DNA of 64,000 nt from Planctomycetota bacterium (GTDB lineage: Bacteria; Planctomycetota; Planctomycetia; Pirellulales; Pirellulaceae). Under the pieces are notes generated by a model. That model was not told the DNA's origin and searched no databases. It worked only from the letters and a program-made list of their open reading frames with translations. Of the stretch, positions 10,601 to 17,137 are shown piece by piece (the first letter of the stretch is position 1; every line of letters starts with the position of its first letter). The stretch covers positions 35,697 to 99,696 of the forward strand of contig JACNKX010000100.1 in assembly GCA_014381825.1 (NCBI GenBank). The letters run 5' to 3'. The position numbers and the translations under genes were made by a program.

Positions 10601-11495
10601 ACGAGAGGAAGGTGAGCAGGCATTGGATCTTGGTCGTCCTGATGACGGCTCAGGCATCTTTAACGGAATTCGGTTCTTTCGGAACGGGACCGAGCCAGTC
10701 ATCTCGACTGACGAAGACGTACTTACAAATCCCGGCGAAGGCGCGTTCTTCGCCATTAAGATCGTTGAAAGCGTGATCATCCCGGTTGAATCCCGGCAAT
10801 CCACGACGGTCTATGTGGCGACGAGTTCAACGACAACGACTGTAGCGTCCGGATCGACTTTTGAGTTCGTCGCGGCTTCGTTCGAGGCAGAAACGTTCGA
10901 AGACTATCGATTGTTTATGCGAGTCGTCGACGATGTCATTGCTCGCGCAAAACAGACACAAGCTGAGCCGCGAGCGGCTACCGCAGGTGAAGGCATGGAC
11001 GAGTATGCCTTGCCGCTGGATTTGTTGAATGATCCGCTCAGCATCTTTCGCGAGCGAAAGTTCCCGAACGGACATTATCGTATCTACTTGGAAGAAATTC
11101 GCACCGGACGCATTCGTCTGATCCTGGATGTCCACATCTATGAAGGCCGCGTTGTACCTGAGAACTTCCGAGATGGTGCCGCCGAACGACAACCCGGTAG
11201 CGACGATAGCTCACAGTTGGAAAGCGCCAGCAATCCGCTGGCGAGCACAGTAACGAAGGAAGCCGACTTCGTCGTTGAAGCCGGTCGTGGCGAGATGACC
11301 GTCGTTCGAGCAGTTGCCACGAACGATGCAGCGGAAGCGACCGCGAGCGATAGCACCGATACGCCTCGTCGATCAAGCTTGCTGTTGCCCGTTGCCGTGG
11401 CGACTTTGCCTTGGCGATCACGAGTTCGGAAGGCGCTTCAATCCCAAGAGCGATCGATTAGTCGAGCGTCGTTACGACTCCGAAGGCATCGTTGA
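4698..11495 (+). CDS. Giant repeat-rich exported protein, adhesin-like (2265 aa)
   Basis: The ATG at 4698 is preferred; a TTG at 4611 is in frame, and neither has a clear ribosome-binding site. The N-terminus is strongly basic (NLLLRRRRQREKSARQQ) and is followed by LRKLEERRVLDVSAAF, a motif seen at the start of many large planctomycete exported proteins. Most of the protein is Gly/Asp/Thr/Asn-rich with alternating beta pattern, suggesting a filamentous-haemagglutinin-like beta-solenoid. A unit of about 123-133 residues recurs: LGSLTIT (5645), LRGLEIS (6013), IGKLTVT (6409), LGSLTVL (6780), LGRLTVV (7180), LGAFTVE (7565), LGELRVA (7953). Residues about 1840-2000 hold a PKD-like segment (FTINWGDGNIENY). 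The C-terminus has a hydrophobic run (SSLLLPVAVATLPW) and a basic tail (RSRVRK...LRLRRHR). I see only one cysteine, in NDCLED. It probably acts at the cell surface; no enzymatic domain is seen. The 3' end overlaps the convergent LOG-family gene by 24 bases. Confidence 0.85.
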   Translation: MQLPNWSRNLLLRRRRQREKSARQQLFAPVRLSLRKLEERRVLDVSAAFMTGTGVLELDVTNTSDVATLQESGGDISIRDAGNNSIDIEVDGGTPMSVALSDVKRIVVHGDGAAGQEVVIDTPLAPMDGVFVDSSIELTVINDPITRVGNNGIALNSLSVQLGADLEAPGLDITFGGDVRLASDVSVTASNVVFEGMVDDDGDLATNSNLTVNADGLTLFVGKVGSNDALDGIKTDAAGHSEINADINASGNTITFNDPVVLTNSVSLTDTGTTGIRFNDTVDSASDAQHSLTATATNGRVTFSGDIGDGAAGDQSLGSLTITEAAEGVIFGDMAGVAQIRTANGGINIGSVAGGIGGVGIQLNGGAGNLLTITTSGGNVRWNAATALVTDVDVFTDGGTLTLTADAPLDSQPNAVRKLKVNAGSGAVEFNEDIGRAVPLRGLEISRADAGVTFGGANVETPGMGGSGPVTLINSTGPVLIGSTDAIGGSGVVFNAGANSTLRIVTTSDNVTINGAVKLQSNVSINTGNRGGDITFTDASPIDNQAAELKDLTLAAGEGSVFLDQNVGSDPIGKLTVTRAFGGVTIGTDASPVTIVHAARGIDIGVGSNQVAGSGIVLNGGTGTLTLETNNTNIRLNGPTTLAANVLFDTDAGIGDVTLTGDTPVDSETGEFNDLSFNLGAGAVFINEDLGRTNRLGSLTVLTAGGGAIFGQATTEVPGAGGTGPVEIINTEGEIRIGETSAIGGVGVVFRGSAIARSTITTTADDVLVNGPTTLGTDLTVKTSSGGGNLTFTGNSTVDGVTGITSSLTLDLGDGALFFNADVGSSTALGRLTVVSAKSGVTFGDSDAVNLVRASQPIDIGVGTNVIDGGISLNGGSSEMLIATLNAHVRLNGHVRAQSDVAIDTGDGGGAITLTSSATVDSDDGPINATNVERNSIRLDAGKGSISVNANFGSQQRLGAFTVERADGGVVIGGADTSSTGGAGPVTEIATDGPINIGSTSVIAGGIELNSGGATLLIDAAAANIDFNGPIELQSNVEINTGAVGGDLTLSGASTLNSQSGEANGIAITLGTGNAIFGAAVGALNPLGELRVATANDVTAKSEVNAGRLVQQAGSGTTTFDGAINTTSPSLSGIDLVGNAFVFNGLVMTTGDGRVSIIHSSVLDINASADMRLEGAFDESGTGSVEIAADIVTSGDAIHFGSPVTLTDGVTADVLFDTTSSGNAAGADIVFDATVNAQNVGAESLTLNAGTSGSITLGAAVGDVTRAGHVRIIEANDVTFSGSLVADGISQDAGHGFTAFNGTVNTNDVTAAGIDINTTDVSFLDAVSTLGDGRVEVTVTGVLDIGAAANLSLSGAFAQDGDGSVQMSADITTSDDDISFADEVTVRESVRFDTDTGAGNLLFASTLNGTNDCLEDMTLAIGTGNASFQSAVGSSVGLGDILIDDAADVRFDSTLRASSIKQSAGTGETRFDGAVTLKTATGVDVTTGSVTINNTFDTSTVAGPINIAASDEIAVNGSVTSGNATVQLSADDDILFGGAGAVTTTGADVTIHADADASVNGSGGAVLMNDGAGIETGAGVIDVGADENIQLGRLVTTSLVRLTSTSGSVVDGGNSGGADIVADRLAIRASTGVGTVDPLDTSVNTIAVENKRSGGVRFENATGGSLSVGDVDGLSGIMNGPIGVPEKLVGDVEVIHVGAINVVAPILNDGGSHTIVRAELPGDLTIDAPIQNRGGNGWIFLFSGGDLVINHSLPEPEAEISVENEGAIRGEARGDVIIDNTDTDYVIVRTHSERFPNATTLPTLSAKFVDPARYPDETDTAFYTELEAELRVIRESISGQATNFSPIFDIEAVDQGGSDVDSNGRGIVKITIGDSVHLETNWHFTINWGDGNIENYSIPGNPQASLAFLTANNANTNIVPDLTNMPRIDSGVGGEPGVYYVHHKYLSPPDPSDPAAPTPISAELRYDAREEGEQALDLGRPDDGSGIFNGIRFFRNGTEPVISTDEDVLTNPGEGAFFAIKIVESVIIPVESRQSTTVYVATSSTTTTVASGSTFEFVAASFEAETFEDYRLFMRVVDDVIARAKQTQAEPRAATAGEGMDEYALPLDLLNDPLSIFRERKFPNGHYRIYLEEIRTGRIRLILDVHIYEGRVVPENFRDGAAERQPGSDDSSQLESASNPLASTVTKEADFVVEAGRGEMTVVRAVATNDAAEATASDSTDTPRRSSLLLPVAVATLPWRSRVRKALQSQERSISRASLRLRRHR

Positions 11496-12509
11496 GTTGA
11501 GTACGTCGATCAGCTGACGCAATCTCCCGAGATTTCTACGATTGAATTGAAAGACCAAACGCGGCTTGTCATCAAGTTCCGGTTCATCACGTTCGGCTCG
11601 CAACGGAGAAGTTTGGCGAATCACGCCTTCCACGACGATGCTCGAAAACTGCGTGTTGATCGTATCGAGTTGTTCGTCAGACAAGGGGTCGTTCAGACGC
11701 AGCACGAGCTCTTCTCGAACGTATCTCATGCTGTGATATCGCTTGTAGAAACCGAGGATTTCTTCCAAGGTTTCTTCGCACGAGTCGGTCACTTTATAGA
11801 GCTGGAGATCTTCGGGTGATATCATCCCGCCTTGGAGTAGTTGCTCATTGATAAACTGGTTCAGCGATTCCCAGTAGGTGCCTCCCGGTGCGTCGAGGAA
11901 GATGACTGGGACCATGTCGTGTTTGCCGGTTTGAAGCAGCGTCAGGACTTCCAGCCCCTCGTCAATGGTGCCGAATCCTCCTGGCAAGCAAACAACCGCG
12001 TCACACTCTTTGACGAACATAAGCTTTCGCGTGAAGAAGTATTTCATGTGGACTAATTTGGGGTCGCCATCGATCACGGCGTTGGCGGATTGCTCGAAAG
12101 GCAGCATGATGTTCAAGCCCATCGAATGGGCTCGACCCGCGCCCTCGTGACCCGCTCCCATAATCCCATCGCCAGCGCCGGTGATCACCATCCAGTCCTG
12201 CTCCGCCATCGCGCGACCGAGATCGACCGCTTGTTGATAGGCCGGCGCGTCAGGCTTGGTTCTGGCCGATCCGAAGATGGTCACCTTGCGGCGATGACGA
12301 TATGGCGCGAAGACCTTGAAAGCATAACGTAACTCGCGAAGCGTGCGGCTGAGGATCTTTAAGTCACCCCGTGTCGAACCGTCTTCTCGCAGCTTCTCGG
12401 CGTAATCCTTGATTGTGCGTATCAGATCGGCTGTTCGCAGCGTTCGTGAAGCAGAAGTTTCTTGCGATGAATCGGACGAAGGTGATGAACTATTCTCGTT
12501 GCTGCTCAT
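11472..12509 (-). CDS. LOG-family (TIGR00730-type) nucleotide-binding protein
   Basis: A Rossmann-fold protein of the lysine-decarboxylase-like/LOG family. Visible motifs are VTIFGSAR near residue 80, VITGAGDGIMGAGHEGAGRA, and the family's PGGFGTIDEGLEVLT. LOG proteins are phosphoribohydrolases acting on nucleoside 5'-monophosphates such as cytokinin nucleotides. This longer type (345 residues against about 190 for plant-like LOG) is common in bacteria and its physiological substrate is unsettled. The N-terminus is a Ser-rich stretch of about 20 residues followed by a charged helix. The start at 12509 is the only Met before the conserved region. The 3' end overlaps the giant gene's end convergently. 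Confidence 0.9.
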   Translation of the reverse strand: MSSNENSSSPSSDSSQETSASRTLRTADLIRTIKDYAEKLREDGSTRGDLKILSRTLRELRYAFKVFAPYRHRRKVTIFGSARTKPDAPAYQQAVDLGRAMAEQDWMVITGAGDGIMGAGHEGAGRAHSMGLNIMLPFEQSANAVIDGDPKLVHMKYFFTRKLMFVKECDAVVCLPGGFGTIDEGLEVLTLLQTGKHDMVPVIFLDAPGGTYWESLNQFINEQLLQGGMISPEDLQLYKVTDSCEETLEEILGFYKRYHSMRYVREELVLRLNDPLSDEQLDTINTQFSSIVVEGVIRQTSPLRAERDEPELDDKPRLVFQFNRRNLGRLRQLIDVLNSTMPSES

Positions 12510-12608
12510 GGTTCCCGTCTCATGCCTACAGATTGGCCAATATAGGAAAGTGTAGCGATGGGCGTTTGGCGCTGTTCCACCACATTATGAGTTAATCGTT
12601 CGGCGCAT

Positions 12609-12632
12609 AAAAAAACCCGGTCGCAACCGGGC
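12609..12632 (-). terminator. Rho-independent terminator of the small 12656-12901 gene
   Basis: Read on the minus strand: CCCGGT, loop TGCG, ACCGGG, then seven T's. It starts 24 bases after the stop of the 81-residue gene. This is the clearest classical terminator in the window. Confidence 0.85.
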
Positions 12633-12655
12633 TCGTACTTCATCGGCGGCAGTCG

Positions 12656-12901
12656 CTATGCCGATGGGCGGCGATAGTGCTGGTAAGCCAAGATCACTTC
12701 GTATAAGTCCGTAGAGATCGTAACTTCATCATCCGCAAAGTCTCGCAGCCATGTCCGTTCACTCTGAACGGCATCAGCCAGCAAAGGAAATACCTCACTC
12801 AAAGGAATTGTGACGTCCTCACGAGTGGGAGTTACGGCTTCTAGTGTTTGCGTCGCCTCATCCGTCGGACCGTAGAAGATCCGAAGCCTTGGTTGACCCA
12901 T
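12656..12901 (-). CDS. Small hypothetical protein (81 aa)
   Basis: ATG at 12901 preceded by AGGAAGG at suitable spacing, with a strong terminator just downstream, so this is very probably a real gene. The protein is acidic with no signal peptide or membrane helix. It begins RLRIFYGPTDEATQTLE, continues with a helical segment (IPLSEVFPLLADAVQSERTWLRDF) and ends VILAYQHYRRPS. I do not recognise the family. It is transcribed away from tex across a shared upstream region of about 335 bases, so the two could share control elements. Confidence 0.7.
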   Translation of the reverse strand: MGQPRLRIFYGPTDEATQTLEAVTPTREDVTIPLSEVFPLLADAVQSERTWLRDFADDEVTISTDLYEVILAYQHYRRPSA

Positions 12902-13236
12902 ACGAGTTGACCTTCCTATCGCAACTGTGTTGTGGGAGGACGTCCGTCACCGCGAATCTGCGGCGTGCGTGCATCGTTGCTACTCGTGCCTGTGTATCGG
13001 CGTTCCGGTTGTAACGGTTTGAATTAATCTGCCGAGAAAGTCGAATTTCTTTTTTGTGACCACTGCTCTGATCGATCGTTGTGCGCCGAAGACGCGACTC
13101 ACGACATGCTTGGACGGTGGACCGGCCGCTTCTGATCCTTGACAATACTCGCTAGAAGCGCTAGATTGCCGAGCTGTTAACCTCTAGCGAGATCAACCTT
13201 TGCGTCGAGCGGGTAGGATGTCCGCCCACTTCATTT
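12902..13236. other. Divergent intergenic region between the 81-aa gene and tex
   Basis: No convincing gene is present; open frames here are short with no recognisable motif. The right-hand 100 bases contain the promoter/dyad listed separately for tex. A run of six T's (13048-13053) is part of an AT-rich patch near 13025-13055. Confidence 0.6.
13139..13191 (+). promoter_or_regulatory. Candidate sigma-70 promoter with overlapping dyad upstream of tex
   Basis: TTGACA at 13139-13144, a 17-base spacer, then TAGATT at 13162-13167, which matches 4 of 6 bases of the -10 consensus. A perfect 9-base inverted repeat, CTCGCTAGA (13148-13156) and TCTAGCGAG (13183-13191), flanks the -10. A direct copy of CGCTAG also lies at 13158-13163. 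The tex start codon is about 70 bases downstream of the -10. The dyad could be an operator or a 5'-leader hairpin. This is a sequence-only call. Confidence 0.5.
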
Positions 13237-15852
13237 ATGCCGAACTCACCGAGTATCGATCTGGACCCGATCGCCGGCAGGATCGGGGTCCCCACTGACC
13301 GGGCAGAGAAAACGCTAGCGTTGCTTGATGAAGGCAACACCGTCGCCTTCATCACACGTTACCGCAAAGACCAGACCGGCGGATTGGACGAAGGCCAGAT
13401 TCGATGCGTGCTGCGCGAGGCGACACAAGCTCGACAACTCGCCGAACGTAAGGCGTCCGTGCTCAAGCTGATCGACGCTCAAGGAAAGCTAACGTCTGGT
13501 TTGCGAAAGCGAATCGAGTCGTCCAAGTCGTCCAAGGCGCTAGAAGATATCTACGCCCCGTTTAAGTCGAACAAGCAATCGCTCGCGTCGCTCGCTCGGC
13601 AGCGAGGACTCGCTCCGTTGGCGGGCGAATTGATGGCCGCCGACGGTTGCGATTTCGCGACGCGTGCGGAAGCGTTTCTGTCGCCCGATCACGAGTTGGC
13701 AAGCGCAGCGGACGTCTTGGCTGGCGTGAAGCAAATTATCGCTGATAGCTTTTGCGAACGGACAGATGTTCGTATCAAGCTGCGCGAGATTCTCGCTCGA
13801 ACCGGAAAGATCGTCTGCACGAAGCAGGACTCAACCGACGCGGCTCAAGCAACCGTGTCGGAACTTGATCCTTCGACCGACGTCGTAACCTCCGAAAATA
13901 CGCCGGACCAAGAGGGCGATCGTGAAGTCGCGCCGGGTCCGAAAGTCTCCGTTCGTCAGCGGAAACGAAACAAATTAGAGAATTCGCTGCGTGACTACTT
14001 CGACTACAGCGAGTCGATTGGAAAGATCCGTGCTCACCGTATTCTCGCGATTAATCGCGGAGAACGCGCGAAGATCCTACGTGTACGCGTCGATGGCGAC
14101 TTGGAAGCCTTGACTGCGACCGCCACGAAGATGCTTGTTGAAGAGACGCATCCCAATCGGGAGGTTCTGCTTGAATGCGCTCTGACTGCATTGAATAGGT
14201 TCATTATTCCGAGCCTCGAACGCGAGATGCGGCGCGAGATGTCAGAAGCTGCCGAGTCACATGCCGTGGCAGTCTTTGCCAAGAATTTGCGCAAGCTGTT
14301 TCTCCAACGCCCCGTTCACGGGCGGCGAGTGCTTGCGATCGATCCAGGATTCAAGAGCGGCTGCAATTTTGCAGCGCTTGATGAGTTTGGCGCGGTGCTG
14401 CAACATGAAACGGTTTTTCTTATCGGCGATGATGAAAGACGCGATGCGGCGAGAGCGAAGGTCGTCGAGTTTGTTACGAATCACGATCTATCGGTCATCG
14501 CGATTGGCAACGGAGCGGCCTGTCGCGATGCGGAACAGGTCGTCGCTGCGGCGATTGAGGGCGAGTTGCAAGATCGCGGCGTCGAGTATGTGATCGTCAA
14601 CGAAGCTGGAGCAAGCGTTTACTCGACGAGTGTGATTGGTCGCGAGGAGCTGCCGGAGTTCGACGAAACACTTCGCAGTGCCGTTTCCATCGGGCGAAGG
14701 TTGCTCGATCCGCTCTCCGAATTGGTTAAAATCAATCCGGCCAATATTGGCGTCGGGATGTATCAGCATGATGTCAAGGCAAAACACTTGCGCGAGTCGC
14801 TTGATGCGGTCGTCGAGTCTTGTGTGAACTTCGTTGGCGTTGATGTGAATACGGCGAGTCCTTCCTTGTTAAGTTATGTCTCTGGTCTGAATCAGCTGAC
14901 GGCACGGAGAATCTACGAATATCGACTCGAACACGGTCCCTTTCGCAGCCGAGAACAGATCCGTGAAGTGCCCGGCGTCGGTGATACGACGTTTGTCCAG
15001 GCGATTGGATTTCTGAAGATCACCGGAGGTGACAATCCTTTCGACGCAACGTGGATTCACCCTGAGAGCTACGAGGTTGCGAAGCAAGTGCTGGAGCGGA
15101 TGGGTAGCAGCATCGAGGAACTTGCCCGAATCGTTTCCAGCGATGTGAGTGCGACTTCGACCGAAGATAACTCGCCGTTGAAAGACCGTCCGTCCAAGCT
15201 AGATCTCGGTGATTTGGCGAACGAACTTGGCGTCGGGGAGTTGTCATTGCGAGATATTTTAGACGCATTGGCGAAGCCCGGGCGCGACCCGCGAGAAGAT
15301 TTACCGGCCCCAACGTTTCGTTCGGGCATCATTAAGATCGACGATATCGAACCGGGAATGGAATTGTCCGGGACCGTGTTGAACGTTGTAGATTTCGGCG
15401 CGTTCGTCGACATTGGTATCTCCGATACTTCGTTGGTACATATCAGCCGCCTTGCCGACCGCTATGTCAGAGACCCACATGAAGTCGTCAGTATCGGTGA
15501 TGTCTTACGGGTCTGGGTATTGGAGGTTGACCGCGAGCGCCGACGTGTCGCATTGACGGCGATACCGCCAGGCAATCGGTCCCGTGAGCCGCGAGACGCC
15601 AACCAGGGAAAGTCCCGACGACCGAAGCGGCAAGCAGCCAAACACGTGACGATGAAACAGAAGCCCGCTGGTCCACGTCCTCCGAAGTTTCGCCAAACTG
15701 CTCGCCGAAAGGAAGCCGCGAGCCGTCAACCGGCGAAGCCGATCACGCAGCAAATGGTCCAGGGAAAGGAACCCATGCGAACCTTCTCGGATTTGATTCA
15801 GTATTATGAAGTAAAGCAAAAGGATGATTCGAGCGAGAATTCCGACGAGTAA
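13237..15852 (+). CDS. tex: Tex-family transcription accessory protein
   Basis: Tex is a nucleic-acid-binding protein that contacts transcription machinery and RNA. Domain order: helical Tex N-terminal domain (about 1-190), YqgF/RNase H-like fold from about residue 362 (VLAIDPGFKSGCNFAALDEFG), helix-hairpin-helix region at about 537-598 (LLSYVSGLNQLTARRIYEYR ... REVPGVGDTTFVQAIGFLK), and an S1 RNA-binding domain at about 703-775 (GMELSGTVLNVVDFGAFVDI). The C-terminal 90 residues are a basic Arg/Lys/Pro-rich tail. An acidic, Thr/Ser-rich insertion of about 40 residues near 205-240 (VSELDPSTDVVTSENTPDQE) interrupts the N-terminal part. The total of 871 residues is longer than the usual 720-780. 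A partner gene starts nine bases after the stop. Confidence 0.95.
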   Translation: MPNSPSIDLDPIAGRIGVPTDRAEKTLALLDEGNTVAFITRYRKDQTGGLDEGQIRCVLREATQARQLAERKASVLKLIDAQGKLTSGLRKRIESSKSSKALEDIYAPFKSNKQSLASLARQRGLAPLAGELMAADGCDFATRAEAFLSPDHELASAADVLAGVKQIIADSFCERTDVRIKLREILARTGKIVCTKQDSTDAAQATVSELDPSTDVVTSENTPDQEGDREVAPGPKVSVRQRKRNKLENSLRDYFDYSESIGKIRAHRILAINRGERAKILRVRVDGDLEALTATATKMLVEETHPNREVLLECALTALNRFIIPSLEREMRREMSEAAESHAVAVFAKNLRKLFLQRPVHGRRVLAIDPGFKSGCNFAALDEFGAVLQHETVFLIGDDERRDAARAKVVEFVTNHDLSVIAIGNGAACRDAEQVVAAAIEGELQDRGVEYVIVNEAGASVYSTSVIGREELPEFDETLRSAVSIGRRLLDPLSELVKINPANIGVGMYQHDVKAKHLRESLDAVVESCVNFVGVDVNTASPSLLSYVSGLNQLTARRIYEYRLEHGPFRSREQIREVPGVGDTTFVQAIGFLKITGGDNPFDATWIHPESYEVAKQVLERMGSSIEELARIVSSDVSATSTEDNSPLKDRPSKLDLGDLANELGVGELSLRDILDALAKPGRDPREDLPAPTFRSGIIKIDDIEPGMELSGTVLNVVDFGAFVDIGISDTSLVHISRLADRYVRDPHEVVSIGDVLRVWVLEVDRERRRVALTAIPPGNRSREPRDANQGKSRRPKRQAAKHVTMKQKPAGPRPPKFRQTARRKEAASRQPAKPITQQMVQGKEPMRTFSDLIQYYEVKQKDDSSENSDE

Positions 15853-15860
15853 AGGGCGTC

Positions 15861-16346
15861 ATGGGTTTTGAAGAACGGTTAAACGAAGCGATCCAACGAG
15901 GCAAGCACCGCGGTACCGCTAAGCAGGCCGAGGCCGAGGCGAAGGCGCTGAGCGAAGATGAGCTGAAGCGCCTGCACAATCAATATCGGCTGCAGCTGTC
16001 GGAGCAAATCGAACAGTGTCTCGATAAGCTACCGCATCACTTTCCGGGGTTCACGTTCGAGACGATTTTTGGCGAGCGTGGCTGGGGCGCCGCGTGTCGG
16101 CGTGACGACATTCGTATGTCACCAGGCGGCAAACGCAACAACGAATACAGTCGACTAGAGATGACGATTCGACCGTTCAGTTCCTATCACGTCGTCGAGT
16201 TAGCGGGAAAGGGAACGATTCGCAATAAGGAAGTTTTCAATCGAACTTATTTCGAGAAGATCCAAGATATTGATCTAGCAAAGATCAGCGAGTTGATTGA
16301 TCTATGGATTCTGGAGTACGCGGAACTCTACTCGACCAAATCGTAG
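15861..16346 (+). CDS. Hypothetical cytoplasmic protein co-transcribed with tex (161 aa)
   Basis: ATG at 15861, nine bases after the tex stop and preceded by AAAGGG, so co-transcription with tex is likely. There is no signal peptide or membrane helix. The N-terminal 60 residues are a charged helix (LNEAIQRGKHRGTAKQAEAE), followed by a compact region with FPGFTFETIFGERGWGAACR and a C-terminal helix (IDLAKISELIDLWILEYAE). I do not recognise a named domain. Downstream, an imperfect hairpin (16346-16369, with two G-U pairs) lies between this gene and the convergent dioxygenase gene. Confidence 0.75.
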   Translation: MGFEERLNEAIQRGKHRGTAKQAEAEAKALSEDELKRLHNQYRLQLSEQIEQCLDKLPHHFPGFTFETIFGERGWGAACRRDDIRMSPGGKRNNEYSRLEMTIRPFSSYHVVELAGKGTIRNKEVFNRTYFEKIQDIDLAKISELIDLWILEYAELYSTKS

Positions 16347-16396
16347 CGTTACCACTCTTGAGGTAGCGTGCTGTCGGAAGCCGCACCGAAGAACAA

Positions 16397-17137
16397 CTAC
16401 GATTTCCCAACGCGATCGTGCCATTCTAAACTGCCGGACAACTCTTCCGCCGCATACTCGATGTGAATGACGCGACGATGCCGAGGTTGATTGGATTTCG
16501 CGGAAGCATGAAGCACGAGCGGATGCATCGCGATGATGTCGGTGGCCCGGACATCGCAGATTACTTCGGGAGTGTTAGCTTTCCAATCATCGATCTCGTC
16601 GTCGAGCCAGCCGTGCGAGTGTGAGCCAGGCAGTACTCGAAGCGCGCCGTTATCGGCAGGACAGTCGTCCAAGTGAACGCGGATCGCTAACATCTTCGCA
16701 AGTACATCCGCCGGCGGCTGGACTTGCCAGACGCCCGCTTTCTCAGACCACGCGACGAAACCTTCGATATCGAGGCGCTCACGAACTGCAATGACACTGT
16801 CCTGATGCCAGCCGAGCGACCAGTTCGCATCGGGAATCTTGTCAAAGAAAACCGCTCGCACGGCGAAGCAATCATCGCCAAGGATCGGACAAACTGACTG
16901 CCGAATTGCTTCACTGGCAGCGAGTTCGCGTACTGCGGGGCACACGTCAAGAAGGTTGCGAACGCCATAGATACCTCGCTTACGACGGACGGATTCGCCC
17001 GCAGCGAGGTCTTGTATGTCGGACGTCAGCCTGAGGACCGTCGCTTCGCTGAGGACTCGTTCGATGATCGCGAATCCGTTGCTTTCGACTTGGGCAATGT
17101 ATCGTGAAGTCGCGAGACTCGATCCCCGGAACCTCAT
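16397..17137 (-). CDS. Phytanoyl-CoA dioxygenase (PhyH)-family protein
   Basis: Member of the Fe(II)/2-oxoglutarate-dependent oxygenases of the PhyH type. The iron-binding HxD is visible in [11 protein letters not shown], and the distal His with the 2-oxoglutarate-binding Arg in [36 protein letters not shown] is the typical PhyH segment. The ATG at 17137 overlaps the upstream stop as ATGA, suggesting translational coupling with the DUF255 protein; an alternative ATG at 17158 would add seven residues. The substrate cannot be told from sequence. Confidence 0.9.
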   Translation of the reverse strand: MRFRGSSLATSRYIAQVESNGFAIIERVLSEATVLRLTSDIQDLAAGESVRRKRGIYGVRNLLDVCPAVRELAASEAIRQSVCPILGDDCFAVRAVFFDKIPDANWSLGWHQDSVIAVRERLDIEGFVAWSEKAGVWQVQPPADVLAKMLAIRVHLDDCPADNGALRVLPGSHSHGWLDDEIDDWKANTPEVICDVRATDIIAMHPLVLHASAKSNQPRHRRVIHIEYAAEELSGSLEWHDRVGKS

